The translations under genes were made by a program, and so were the position numbers. Below the pieces are notes generated by a model. The model ran no database searches and was not told where the DNA came from. It was given only the letters and a program-made list of their open reading frames with translations. 64,000 bases of DNA from the NCBI GenBank assembly GCA_041751875.1, contig JBGSIC010000032.1, positions 1 through 64,000 on the forward strand, read 5' to 3'. This DNA is from JBGSIC01 sp041751875 (lineage in GTDB: Bacteria > Bdellovibrionota > FAC87 > UBA2466 > JACKAF01). Below, piece by piece: positions 25,348 to 34,338 of the stretch (positions are counted from its first letter, which is position 1; each line of letters starts with the position of its first letter).

Positions 25348-25757
25348 GGAACAGGAACGAGAAATTGTCCGAGCTTGGTGTCGTCGCAGACAAAACGACG
25401 CGCTCGGGGTTTGGCGATGGCATCAAACGGCCCGTCGATGATTTGGATCACACGGCAGTGACGTTCCGCATCGCGTCCGCATTGAGAATAAGAAATCCCC
25501 TGGCACTGTTTCGGAAGAGCGCGCCACACACAGTTGGCCTTAAATAATCCGCAGCGTACTTCGTTGTGTTCTAAACATGTTCCGTGAACGCTCAGTACTT
25601 TTTCGGAGAAACGAAGTAAGCACTCCAACTCTGGCTCCATTTTATTAGAAAGCTGGCCTCTCTCATTTCCGCGAGCCAATGTGATACTTAACGTCGACAA
25701 AATGAAGATGAAAATTATGCTCGGTGAAGAATATCGGCGACGTTCAGCATGATTCAT
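25344..25757 (-). CDS. Small exported cysteine-rich protein, unknown function
   Basis: The ATG at 25755-25757 starts a 137-residue protein with a basic N-terminus and a hydrophobic segment (SIIFIFILSTLSITLA) that looks like a signal peptide. The mature part has eight cysteines (for example ECLL, GTCLEH, VRCG, NCVW, KQCQ), so four disulfides are possible, as in secreted proteins. No family was recognised. A plus-strand ORF covers the same stretch, but it has no export signal or other support. The stop codon overlaps that of yjbQ on the other strand. Confidence 0.5.
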   Translation of the reverse strand: MNHAERRRYSSPSIIFIFILSTLSITLARGNERGQLSNKMEPELECLLRFSEKVLSVHGTCLEHNEVRCGLFKANCVWRALPKQCQGISYSQCGRDAERHCRVIQIIDGPFDAIAKPRARRFVCDDTKLGQFLVPVP

Positions 25758-26006
25758 CTCTTTAGAGTACCAGAGATTAGGGGGAGGCGCTGTCGCAAAC
25801 CCGGCTCCTTCCACGCTAGAGAAGCCACATCCCGAGAATTGCGACTCTTCGAGTTAACTTTCAGGAGGCGCCGCGGCGATATTTGTGGAGGGGAGCGCCA
25901 AAAAGTTTGAAAATCTAATGAACACGGGGCCTTGTGGGACCAACATTCCTTAGTTCATGCCTTTCGGGGACATACCGTTGCATAGGAAAGAGAGAACTCT
26001 TTTTCT

Positions 26007-27281
26007 ATGAATAGTCGTTCCCTATATCGTGGACCCTATGTATCGCTAGGGGTCGCATTGCTTTTAGCGGCTTTTCCGCTCATCGCCCTATATCAGGGCT
26101 CCTTTCTTCCCTATCTACAAAACAACAAGACACTTGCTGATACTTTTGTAGTGTTGCCCTATTTCTTGTTGGGCATTTCTGCATTTCTCAGCTGGAAAAT
26201 GAACCAGCTTTCGATTGTCTTCTCGTCGTTCATCTTTGCTGTTTGTTACTTGATGATGGCACCTCCGTTGCCGCCAGAGACACTTTTGGTGAAAGCGCGA
26301 GCTTTGTCTGTTTTGACTCCCTTGACTCTTTTGGTCGTCTTTTGGACCCCACAAGGAAGGCTGTTCGGCACCGCTGGTCTTTACATGCTTTCTGCCACAG
26401 TATTTTCGTTCGGTGGCTTGCGAATGATGTTGCGATCCGATCCCAAAGCAGCGGCGAAACTTTTTGAACACCAGTTACCGCTTCATCTTGATTTTTGGAA
26501 ACTACCTGATCTCTCGATTGTGTTCTTTCTCATATTCACTTTTGTTATCTTGCGGCTAAAAGACAAAGACCTCAAACGGTACGGTCTTTCAGTATTCTTC
26601 TGCTTGCCCGGACTGATCTATTTGCTCAATCGGTTTGCGATGCAGGAGGCGATGGAACCACATATTTTAGCGATGTTCTTCACCTCGATCGGCATGGTTT
26701 GCATTTATGCGATGTACCAGGTTTATTGGCAGAAAATTTACATCGATCAGCTTACCGAGATCCCCAATCGACGCGCGTTGGATGAGGCTTTGATGCGCAT
26801 GGGCCGAATTTACGCGATCGTGATGGTGGATATCGATCACTTCAAGCAGTTTAACGATAACTACGGACATGAAGAAGGCGATAACGTTCTGCGCTTCGTG
26901 GCCTCTCACTTAGCGACGGAATCAGGCGGACGTGCGTACCGTTACGGCGGGGAAGAGTTCTGCATTCTCTACTACACCGATGCGGATGAAGCATTTCCCA
27001 TGGTGGAGGAGATTCGTTCGAGCTTGGAAAAGAAAGACTTCTACATTCGCGCCCCTCGTAAGAAGGAAGATCGTCCCAAGAAAAAACCTCTTACCGAAGC
27101 GCCGCGGAAAGTAACAGTGACCGTAAGCATGGGCCTTGCCAGTCCCAGTCAGACGGCTCCCACACCGGAAGCCGTTCGCAAGTGTGCTGACAGAGCGCTC
27201 TATGAAGCAAAGGCGCGTGGGCGCAACCAATCGGTTGTCGATATAGGTGAAGAACTCGAAGCGGCCTCCCGCGCTATATAA
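26007..27281 (+). CDS. Membrane-bound GGDEF diguanylate cyclase
   Basis: The first 235 residues form about seven membrane helices with no recognised sensor domain. The GGDEF domain (about 245-415) follows, with ITEIPNRRALDEA-like entry, MVDIDHFKQFND, intact GGEEF and DRALYEAKARGRNQ, so cyclase activity is expected. No RxxD inhibitory site precedes GGEEF, unlike the cyclase at 2226. A basic Lys/Pro/Arg-rich insertion (about 350-370, RKKEDRPKKKP) interrupts the domain between two core strands. A weak hairpin overlaps its ribosome binding site. Confidence 0.88.
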   Translation: MNSRSLYRGPYVSLGVALLLAAFPLIALYQGSFLPYLQNNKTLADTFVVLPYFLLGISAFLSWKMNQLSIVFSSFIFAVCYLMMAPPLPPETLLVKARALSVLTPLTLLVVFWTPQGRLFGTAGLYMLSATVFSFGGLRMMLRSDPKAAAKLFEHQLPLHLDFWKLPDLSIVFFLIFTFVILRLKDKDLKRYGLSVFFCLPGLIYLLNRFAMQEAMEPHILAMFFTSIGMVCIYAMYQVYWQKIYIDQLTEIPNRRALDEALMRMGRIYAIVMVDIDHFKQFNDNYGHEEGDNVLRFVASHLATESGGRAYRYGGEEFCILYYTDADEAFPMVEEIRSSLEKKDFYIRAPRKKEDRPKKKPLTEAPRKVTVTVSMGLASPSQTAPTPEAVRKCADRALYEAKARGRNQSVVDIGEELEAASRAI

Positions 27282-27343
27282 AGCTTCAATAAAAGTTTGT
27301 CTGGAGTATTTCCTCCCGACCTTGCAACCAGTAGAATACCCTA

Positions 27344-27943
27344 ATGCTCACCCGGATCGCGCCTTATGTAACGCGCTTCCAAGGCTACGCCGATCGTCCC
27401 TGGTACTTGCCGGCCTTATCCTTGATAGTCGCCTTAGACCTTTTTATTCTGGTCATTCCTTCGGATGGCTTGCTGGTTTCCAGCGTGTTGATGAACCGAA
27501 CCCGCTGGTTACGTATGGGGATTTGGGTTTCTGTTGGATCGTCTCTCGGGGCGCTCGTTCTAGCGGCCCTCATTCAATGGGACGCAGACTTTATCACGCA
27601 AGCTCTCTTTCCCAATCTCTTCAACTCCAAGGCCTGGGCGCAGGCGGATAGCTTCATCACCGATTACGGGGTGTGGGCGCTTGCTTTTGTAAGTTTTAGT
27701 ATTTTTCCCCAGCAGCCGGCTGTGGTGGTAGCTGCCTTATCGGGGATGTCGCTGCCAACCATCTTTATGGCAGTCCTTATGGGACGCCTGCTCAAATACA
27801 TTCCGCTTTCCGCAGCAGCTGCCTATGCCCCACATTACCTTGGAAAGATTTGGTTTGTGCGCAAGGAGCTCGAGGAGCTTAACGAAGGCGCCAGTAAGTC
27901 TACCGCTCCCCGCAAAGGCACCAGCCATTCTCCGATTCTTTAG
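27344..27943 (+). CDS. VTT/YqaA-like membrane protein
   Basis: This 199-residue protein has four to five hydrophobic segments. The pattern LIVALDLFILVIPSDGLLVSSVLM followed by a cytosolic loop and IFPQQPAVVVAALSGMS looks like the SNARE-associated (VTT/DedA-like) YqaA group, which is tied to membrane lipid handling. It is not a clear DedA member. It starts 62 bp after the cyclase gene on the same strand. The C-terminal tail is polar. The family call is moderate and the substrate unknown. Confidence 0.55.
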   Translation: MLTRIAPYVTRFQGYADRPWYLPALSLIVALDLFILVIPSDGLLVSSVLMNRTRWLRMGIWVSVGSSLGALVLAALIQWDADFITQALFPNLFNSKAWAQADSFITDYGVWALAFVSFSIFPQQPAVVVAALSGMSLPTIFMAVLMGRLLKYIPLSAAAAYAPHYLGKIWFVRKELEELNEGASKSTAPRKGTSHSPIL

Positions 27944-27984
27944 ACCTAAGCCATTGCAAGACGCAAAGACCGCAACCGCTATTT

Positions 27985-28668
27985 TTAACGACTAGCTGCT
28001 GCCGCTGCTTCTTCCACCGCCATTTCGCTGTGATTCTGCACGCCCTTGAGGAACCGAATCAAGCGAGCATTTTGCTCATTCGAGTCAGATGAACGTTTCG
28101 GACTCAGCTTAGCCTGGCCAACTGCCTTAATCGCGCAGGTTTCACGTTCGCCGACCACATAGTCAATCTCGCCTATCGTACGGCGCGGATTAAGCGTGTG
28201 GTACTCCACTCCACCAGTGATAAAGAACTCATCTGTCGGGTAAACATCTTCTTCCAAGGCAACGGTGCCGAGAAGTTCGAGGGTGTCACCTTCATTGTGA
28301 AACTTGAAATTGCGAATCGGCATTTCGCGAATAATGATTTCGTAGAGGCTAATCATTTCAGCCGAGCCACGAAATTTTTCGAGAGGGGTCTTGTTCTTTG
28401 CTGCTCTCCAGAGCACAGGGGAGGCATTGCGGGACATCGGGTACTGGTAGGTGAACCGCTTAGCCTGCTCGGATCCGTCGTCCGTGGTGTAAGTAAACGT
28501 CTCTAGTTCGTCTGCCGCTGGAAAATCGCTCAAAACCGTTTCTTGGCACTCCTTCGGGATAGCGTTGTCGACGCGCAGGTTGGTGAAGTAATCATCCCCC
28601 AATGCCATGGGCGAAACGAGAAATAGGGTGACCGCGAAAAGACGAGCCACGGACGAATGCGCGCGCAT
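27985..28668 (-). CDS. Exported protein of unknown function
   Basis: The start is ATG 28666-28668, 7 bp after GAGG; a GTG 12 bp further upstream is in frame. The 227-residue protein has a signal peptide (VARLFAVTLFLVSPMALG) and a soluble domain with two cysteines (KECQ and ETCA), likely one disulfide. It ends in an Ala/Glu-rich helix. Nothing identifies a family. It stands alone: the gap upstream holds the terminator of the next minus-strand operon. Confidence 0.55.
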   Translation of the reverse strand: MRAHSSVARLFAVTLFLVSPMALGDDYFTNLRVDNAIPKECQETVLSDFPAADELETFTYTTDDGSEQAKRFTYQYPMSRNASPVLWRAAKNKTPLEKFRGSAEMISLYEIIIREMPIRNFKFHNEGDTLELLGTVALEEDVYPTDEFFITGGVEYHTLNPRRTIGEIDYVVGERETCAIKAVGQAKLSPKRSSDSNEQNARLIRFLKGVQNHSEMAVEEAAAAASR

Positions 28669-28787
28669 GAAGAACCTCACTGTTTTTGGATTTCCTATCA
28701 GGAGTACTTTTAAGGGGCTTTCGAGGAATGGTCAAACAAAGAAATGAAAAAGAATCGACTAAATTCGTTGTATTTTCAGTAGTTTAA

Positions 28788-28814
28788 AACGCAGCGCTCC
28801 CATCGTGGCGCTGC
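28788..28814 (-). terminator. Possible intrinsic terminator after the 28845-32647 operon
   Basis: GCAGCGC (28791-28797) pairs perfectly with GCGCTGC (28808-28814) around a 10-base loop. Read on the minus strand the hairpin is followed by GTTTTAAA. It lies 30 bp beyond the stop codon of the minus-strand gene at 28845. The T-tract is short. Confidence 0.45.
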
Positions 28815-28844
28815 GACTAACGCCACGTTTGAAACCCGCGCGGG

Positions 28845-30638
28845 CTACTGTTTTCGGACCACCATGTGCATCCAGTGGTCTTCCAGTTGCACATCGGCGA
28901 GTTCATATTTCGACAAAGCATCAAGATCACCGCCCTGGGGAAACTGAATTCCATCCAAATAGAAGGTGTCTTCAAAAAGGCCTCTAAACTTTCGCGCTAC
29001 CAGGTTCTCGACATCCGCAGAGAGTGGCTTTTGAGGATCGAGCGAATCCACTTTAACCTCCGAAGTCCTTTCGAACTCGATTCCCAGTGATGTTGGCTTT
29101 ACGGCAAAGGTCGAGCGCACTTCGAATGGAGTTTCGTGTTCCGTTCCGTTTAAGTTAAGTTGCGAGAAGCGGTATCGGAATGTCGCTCCTAACGCAGAAA
29201 ATTCGACCCGCACCGGGTGGTTCCAGTCCCAATCAGCTTTCCAACGGTCTTGATCGAGGCCGATCATAAACTCTTCACTGTTGGAACCGGTTAGTTCCTT
29301 TTGTAGCTGAGCAAACTGAACGTCCGTCCAACGAGCTCCGCCGAGAGTGCGACGAACAAACTTACCCAGAGCAGTGTCATGAACCGAAATCCCAAATTCT
29401 TCATTCTTTCGCAAGGGGGTAAACGCTCGCGCCGGCGCGCCTAGACCCGATGCCGAATCCGGTACGAAACCTATCTGAATAAAATCTCCCACAAGCGCCG
29501 ACCGCAGTCCGGCGGGGAACGTTCCGGTCTTGCGCATGAGCACCAAAATGTCGCTTGCTTGGGAGTTTAGTTCGGCGACTGCTGGAATCATTTCTGCGCG
29601 CATTTTTTCTATCGCCTGCTTTTTGATTATGGCGGAACCTTCAGCTTCAGCGAGATGCCTTTTCTTGCGGGCCTGATTGGCGGCGATACGTCGGATAATT
29701 GGTGGTGCTTGTACCGAACGTAATTGTGAACTTGTTTGAACCGTCGCTTGGGGTGGTGTGAAAGCAAACTCTTCGCCGTTCCAGTAAACATCAGAATGCG
29801 CCGTCAAACGTGAGTTCGCGCTACTTACTAAAGTGGCGGGTCCCTTGGTCGCGACACTTTGTGGAGAATGTACGGTGCCCTCCACATAAATGCGGATGCG
29901 CGCTTCCGAGCCCGTATCAATCACTTCAGCACGGGAACGGGTATTAGAATAAGCATTTCCCACTACCCAGGCTCCTTGGATCCTGTTTCCGCTTCGCTGC
30001 ACATCGGACTGAGTTTTTTCCATTTTTTTCAGCGGCTCATCGAGCAAACTTTTTCGTGCGCGCAAAACAACGTTGGCAGAGGAATAGGCGTTGCGAACCG
30101 CACGGACGAGGGCGGTGGCCTGTCCTATGTTTGCCAGCCAAGTGACCTCGGCATCAATTGCGGCGAAGTCGCATGCCGGAGCAGCCAGGGCCGCGTGAAG
30201 CTTTGTCACGTGTTCACGGAAGCCTTCATTTAAGCGCTCACCGTAGGGCCGAACCGCTTCATCGAAATCCAAAAAGTCTTCCAGGGCGCTTCGCACAGCG
30301 ACAAAAAGGGGATGATTGAAACCATCCTCCGTGTCGTAAAAAAACGAGGAAACTCGCTTCATCTGAGCAATTTCCCAAGCGCTATCGGCGATAAACGATT
30401 CTGCCCAGAGATCCCATTTTAAATAGGCATGCCAGCCTTCTCTGATTTCTGGAGTTGTTTTCAGTTGGTCATCGAAGCGAACAAGCGCCTTGCGTAGATT
30501 TCCTTCAAAAAAACGAAGCCGATTTTGCGTGGTGTATCGGTCGTATGACCCCGCAAGCCGATAGGTTTCCACGGGCAAACAAGCTGCCCACAGTGAATGA
30601 CTCAAGATAGCGGATAGAAATAGTAGTTTTGTTTTCAT
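28845..30638 (-). CDS. Exported protein of unknown function, partner of the redoxin/cytochrome gene
   Basis: This 597-residue protein has a signal peptide (MKTKLLFLSAILSHSLWAAC, cleavage near 18-20). A mainly helical N-half (about 20-230) includes a coiled-coil-like stretch (LLDEPLKKMEKTQSDVQRS). The C-half is strand-rich. No family was recognised. Its start overlaps the stop of the multidomain redox gene upstream by four bases, so the two are made together. A periplasmic or outer-membrane role beside that redox protein is an inference from context. Confidence 0.6.
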   Translation of the reverse strand: MKTKLLFLSAILSHSLWAACLPVETYRLAGSYDRYTTQNRLRFFEGNLRKALVRFDDQLKTTPEIREGWHAYLKWDLWAESFIADSAWEIAQMKRVSSFFYDTEDGFNHPLFVAVRSALEDFLDFDEAVRPYGERLNEGFREHVTKLHAALAAPACDFAAIDAEVTWLANIGQATALVRAVRNAYSSANVVLRARKSLLDEPLKKMEKTQSDVQRSGNRIQGAWVVGNAYSNTRSRAEVIDTGSEARIRIYVEGTVHSPQSVATKGPATLVSSANSRLTAHSDVYWNGEEFAFTPPQATVQTSSQLRSVQAPPIIRRIAANQARKKRHLAEAEGSAIIKKQAIEKMRAEMIPAVAELNSQASDILVLMRKTGTFPAGLRSALVGDFIQIGFVPDSASGLGAPARAFTPLRKNEEFGISVHDTALGKFVRRTLGGARWTDVQFAQLQKELTGSNSEEFMIGLDQDRWKADWDWNHPVRVEFSALGATFRYRFSQLNLNGTEHETPFEVRSTFAVKPTSLGIEFERTSEVKVDSLDPQKPLSADVENLVARKFRGLFEDTFYLDGIQFPQGGDLDALSKYELADVQLEDHWMHMVVRKQ

Positions 30639-32647
30639 CGGCTCACCAACTGGTCTGTGACATTGGCTCGTGGGTCGCTCTCTTTGAGAATTTCGTAGAT
30701 GAAAAGAGTATTAAACATCTCTTGTTCGGTTTGCTGACCCCACTTCACGTCTTCACGAAAATCGGGATTGCGAGGATTATGCTCAGTATTGTCCCAGTAA
30801 GCTGTCGCAAGAAGTGCTTGCTGTGGGGTGATCAGCACAGGTTCTTTGAACCGATAAAGGTGCTGCCAGCTGAAATCCCAAGCGGGCAATCCAAGTAAGA
30901 GTTCTCCTCGGAATTCATCGTGTTTGCTGAAATCTGTCAGAACTTTGTTGCTTAGTCCTCGGGGGTCGACAATCTCCAGGCGGTAGCTCTTGCCACGCGA
31001 GTGTAGATGGGGGCGAGCACCGTGGAGAAGCACTGACTTTCCATTGGTGTGAGATCCGAAATGATAGAGATCCTGCAAACTGTGGTTTTCTAAGTTTGAC
31101 GGGATAATCATGTCGGTACGTTTGCGGAATGGGAACCAAGTCTCAAGTACGAGATCCGGCTTTTTCTTCGCGAACCGGATGGCTACAGAGGACTGATCTT
31201 TCGCGGCGGTACCATTTGTTGTGTAGTGAAGTTCGAGCATGAGGTTTGCCCCTTTGGACATTTTCATGCCGACCGTCTTTCCACTTTCTTTCCCGGTTAA
31301 ATAGCGACTATAGATACGCGCGTTTTCTTCCGCGTTTCCGGGAGTATAAGAACCCAAGAGCCGCGCGTTTTCGACCGATAGGCCGTACATGATGATTTGG
31401 TCAACCGGTGTGAGCGCTTTGTCGACAGGACCGTGGTATTCGTGAATCTGAATGTGATGAACAACTTCAGGAACACCGGGTCGGGTTTCAATCGCTTCAA
31501 TATAACGATCTTCGGGAAAACCTTTGCCGCCATTTACCGCGATCGGAACGTAAACGTATTGCAGGACGCCCGTCGCAGGAACTTCTTGGGGCTTTGGCAT
31601 TTTAAACACAAAGTCCGGCTCCCCAATTTTCCATTCTTTCGGGCCACCCCAATCAAGAGGTGTGGGTGCATCGGCGGGGTTTCCGGCTGCCTGGTCACCG
31701 CGCGCCCAATCCAAAAGAATACGGCGTTCTTCCTCTGTAAGCTCTTCGGAGTTTCTAAAACCGTGATCGGATATTCCGGGCCAGGGTGGCATGCGGCGAT
31801 CTAAGACGACCTCTTCAATCATACCCGCATACGCAGCCGCATCATCGTAACTTTGAAAGGGCATCGGACCCACTTCACCTTCGCGGTGGCACTTCTCGCA
31901 TCGCTTTTGGAGGATGGGAGCGACATCCTTATAATAGGTGTACGAAGTGGTAGCTTTGGGCCGTGAAACAATTGAACTGATCACACAGCCCACGGCAGGG
32001 GTGTAGGTGTGGGGAGAAGGGAGACTTTTAGCTTCGTCCGAAGTGAGGTGTGACAAAACATCGTCGAGGTAGTGCTGCGTGGCTTTGGGCTTCATTGCCC
32101 CCTGAACGTTTTGATCGTCTATGGCTCCGCGATAAACTTCATTGCCGTCGCTATCCAGTACGAGCGTTTCGGAAAGACGACTAAGTTTGTAGGTGTTAAC
32201 TAGTTCCCCATCAGTGTCGTGCAGAATGCGAAAAGGAATGTGTTTTTCCAGGGCGTGCGTGGCCATTGTCTTGGCGCCCATATCGGGCTTTACGTAAATG
32301 CCTAGGAAACGAACGGGATCTCCAGGGTACTTTTCAAAATCAACTGGACGCCCGGCGCGATCTCGCTTGAACGCGTTGTACTTGGCATAGAGAGCGCGGA
32401 GTTTCGGAACGATCTGCTGAACGACGGGGCACTTATCATCGAGAATGACTATGACAGTCGCTTTCGTGCGCGCGTCTTGAAATTCATCGAAGGTATGGGT
32501 GGTTCCGTAAATGTCTCTCAGATGTGGGGAGTCCGCGGAATTCGCTCGAGAAATAGCAGACCCGGGAAGGGTAGCTTCCGCCGACCCAAGGAAAAAAAGC
32601 CCCAAAAACAAAAAAGCACCACGAGTGGTGCTGCCTATGTAACCCAT
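30635..32647 (-). CDS. Exported redoxin / cytochrome c / copper-monooxygenase-like protein
   Basis: From ATG 32645-32647 (GGGGG about 8 bp upstream) the protein has 670 residues and a signal peptide (about 1-25). Residues about 40-200 resemble a thioredoxin-fold redoxin with a single Cys in DDKCPVV (C73). A c-type haem site CEKCH follows at 250-254 with a cytochrome-like context (YYKDVAPILQKRC, RRMPPWP). The last 320 residues resemble the copper type II ascorbate-dependent monooxygenase fold, with histidine pairs in VVHHIQIHEYH, LELHYTTNG and GARPHLHSRG that could bind copper. This three-part layout is known from other bacteria but has no assigned substrate. An ORF extension of 11 residues upstream is not needed. 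Confidence 0.75.
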   Translation of the reverse strand: MGYIGSTTRGAFLFLGLFFLGSAEATLPGSAISRANSADSPHLRDIYGTTHTFDEFQDARTKATVIVILDDKCPVVQQIVPKLRALYAKYNAFKRDRAGRPVDFEKYPGDPVRFLGIYVKPDMGAKTMATHALEKHIPFRILHDTDGELVNTYKLSRLSETLVLDSDGNEVYRGAIDDQNVQGAMKPKATQHYLDDVLSHLTSDEAKSLPSPHTYTPAVGCVISSIVSRPKATTSYTYYKDVAPILQKRCEKCHREGEVGPMPFQSYDDAAAYAGMIEEVVLDRRMPPWPGISDHGFRNSEELTEEERRILLDWARGDQAAGNPADAPTPLDWGGPKEWKIGEPDFVFKMPKPQEVPATGVLQYVYVPIAVNGGKGFPEDRYIEAIETRPGVPEVVHHIQIHEYHGPVDKALTPVDQIIMYGLSVENARLLGSYTPGNAEENARIYSRYLTGKESGKTVGMKMSKGANLMLELHYTTNGTAAKDQSSVAIRFAKKKPDLVLETWFPFRKRTDMIIPSNLENHSLQDLYHFGSHTNGKSVLLHGARPHLHSRGKSYRLEIVDPRGLSNKVLTDFSKHDEFRGELLLGLPAWDFSWQHLYRFKEPVLITPQQALLATAYWDNTEHNPRNPDFREDVKWGQQTEQEMFNTLFIYEILKESDPRANVTDQLVSR

Positions 32648-32844
32648 TATCAACGCCCCCGTATTCTTCAGTCCTAACACTCCAGGTCAAACTTTCAAGT
32701 TGTTTTGACGTGGCGGGCCGAAAAATATTATACAGGTGGCTAAAATGAGTAGTAATGCGAAGCGTTAAAACGGGCGATGGCCCTGAACTGCGCCTTCGCG
32801 CTGCCCAGAGCCACCGACATCCGTCCATTAAATTGAGTAATCAA

Positions 32845-33330
32845 CTAACCGAAGATCGAGAGCAAGAGAGGAATAATTTTTAAGAGCGCATCAATGATGG
32901 GTCCAAAGCTGGGAAAGAGCATCGAGATAAAAGGAGCCACTTTTTCGATGAGTTTTAAAATGCTATCCAGGTTGAGGGCTGTTTTCTGAACGTCTCCGCC
33001 GTCGGCGTCCACTAAAGCATAAGCCAGTGAATCCGCGTCGGTGGCTTCCCCACTTTGAAGAACCGTGAAAAGGTTTCTCAAGGTGCCTAGGCTCGTGGTT
33101 TTTTTCTTTTTTCCGAAAAGTCCACGTTCTTCTCCGTCGCCAGCATATCGCGCGAGCACGGCTTCAAATTCGTCGTAAGACGTCGCTGAATACTCTCCTA
33201 AAACGTTCTGCTGGCCAGGGGCGAGCGGTACGCTTTGAAGCATTTCCAACGCATCCGTTTCAGACAGGGTTTGAACGCCGCAACCGGTAATCAAAAATCC
33301 GGCGATAAGGGCAAAGAGAAAAGACTTCAT
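32845..33330 (-). CDS. Lipoprotein with hydrophobic C-terminal tail
   Basis: The start is ATG 33328-33330, with GGAGG 7 bp upstream. The 161-residue protein has a lipoprotein signal peptide ending LITG|C. It contains an acidic middle, a Lys-rich patch (GKKKKT) and a C-terminal 40 residues rich in Ile, Leu and Phe (KLIEKVAPFISMLFPS..., ending LLLSIFG). That tail is an amphipathic to hydrophobic helix pair, unusual for a lipoprotein, which suggests it inserts into a second membrane or oligomerises. No family was recognised. Confidence 0.6.
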   Translation of the reverse strand: MKSFLFALIAGFLITGCGVQTLSETDALEMLQSVPLAPGQQNVLGEYSATSYDEFEAVLARYAGDGEERGLFGKKKKTTSLGTLRNLFTVLQSGEATDADSLAYALVDADGGDVQKTALNLDSILKLIEKVAPFISMLFPSFGPIIDALLKIIPLLLSIFG

Positions 33331-33500
33331 TCGGGCCTCCATGTTTTTAAGCGGCTTCCAACTCCGTCGGAACCGGTATGAAGAGTCTCGCATTTCATTG
33401 GGGGTAAAGAGTGGAGGGATTGTGGAGATTCGCTCATGGTCTGGGAGGGCAGCCCGTTTGAGGGGGCCTTGGGAGGGTTTACTTTAGCCTCAGCTGGGCC

Positions 33501-33528
33501 TTACATACGGCTAAATTTGTCGTAAGAT
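33501..33528 (+). promoter_or_regulatory. Candidate promoter of yebC
   Basis: TTACAT (33501-33506) and TAAGAT (33523-33528) are 16 bp apart, 20 bp before the yebC ATG, which has GGGAGG just upstream. The boxes are only moderate matches. Confidence 0.35.
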
Positions 33529-33548
33529 GACTCTCTGGGAGGTCCACG

Positions 33549-34271
33549 ATGGGACGTATTTTTGAAGTTCGTAAAGCCACCATGTTCGCGCGCTGGAACA
33601 AGATGGCCAAGCTGTTTACTCGCGTATCCAAAGATATCACGATGGCCGTAAAGGCCGGAGGGCCCAACCCCGATTCAAACCCCGCGCTCAGGCGAGCCAT
33701 TCAAAACGGGCGGGCGGGTAACATGCCCAAAGACAAGATTGATGCGGCCATCAAAAGGGCGAGCACGCAGAACGACATCGACTATCAGGTCGCCTTATAC
33801 GAAGGTTACGCTCCACACGGGGTACCGGTGATGGTTGAGTCGGCCACTGACAACCCTACCCGCACTGTTTCGAATGTTCGCCGCGCTTTTAAAGAGCACG
33901 GCGGTAACATGGGCAGCACGGGAAGCGTTTCGTTTATGTTTAAACATATGGGCGTGTTTCGGTTTTCGCCCGAAGGTTTGGACCTTGATAGTCTGGAACT
34001 CGACCTCATTGATCACGGCTTGGAAGAATTTGGGGAGTCGGAAGGCGAGAAGGGCGAAAAAGTCATTGTGGCCCGCTGTTTGTTCCGCAATTTTGGACAG
34101 CTACAGTCGGCTATCGAAGAAAGAAAAATCACTACGATAGCGGCTACTTCTGAGTACGTGCCGGAGACTTTCACAGAGTTGCCCGAGGAACAGGCGACAG
34201 AGGTGCTAAAACTCATCGATGCGCTAGAGCAAGATGACGATGTTCAGCACGTTTTCCACAACTTAAAGTAG
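33549..34271 (+). CDS. yebC: YebC/PmpR family regulator
   Basis: The 240 residues begin MGRIFEVRKATMFARWNKMAKLFTRVSKDITMAVKAGG and show RRAIQNGRAGNMPKDKIDAAIKRA, the conserved three-domain YebC/TACO1 family. Family members bind DNA in some bacteria (PmpR of Pseudomonas) or act in translation of difficult sequences. Which applies here cannot be judged. The length is normal and the ribosome binding site good. It has no operon partner. Confidence 0.95.
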   Translation: MGRIFEVRKATMFARWNKMAKLFTRVSKDITMAVKAGGPNPDSNPALRRAIQNGRAGNMPKDKIDAAIKRASTQNDIDYQVALYEGYAPHGVPVMVESATDNPTRTVSNVRRAFKEHGGNMGSTGSVSFMFKHMGVFRFSPEGLDLDSLELDLIDHGLEEFGESEGEKGEKVIVARCLFRNFGQLQSAIEERKITTIAATSEYVPETFTELPEEQATEVLKLIDALEQDDDVQHVFHNLK

Positions 34272-34338
34272 CAGGGTTGATTCTTTTTACAGGCACATCC
34301 TTCTGCTCTGAACCGTTTCGCTTGTTTTGAAAAGGGAA

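Noticed and set aside
25224..25547. Plus-strand ORF over the small cysteine-rich gene
   Set aside because: It overlaps yjbQ out of frame, has no ribosome binding site or signal peptide, and the minus-strand ORF has a good signal peptide and eight cysteines.
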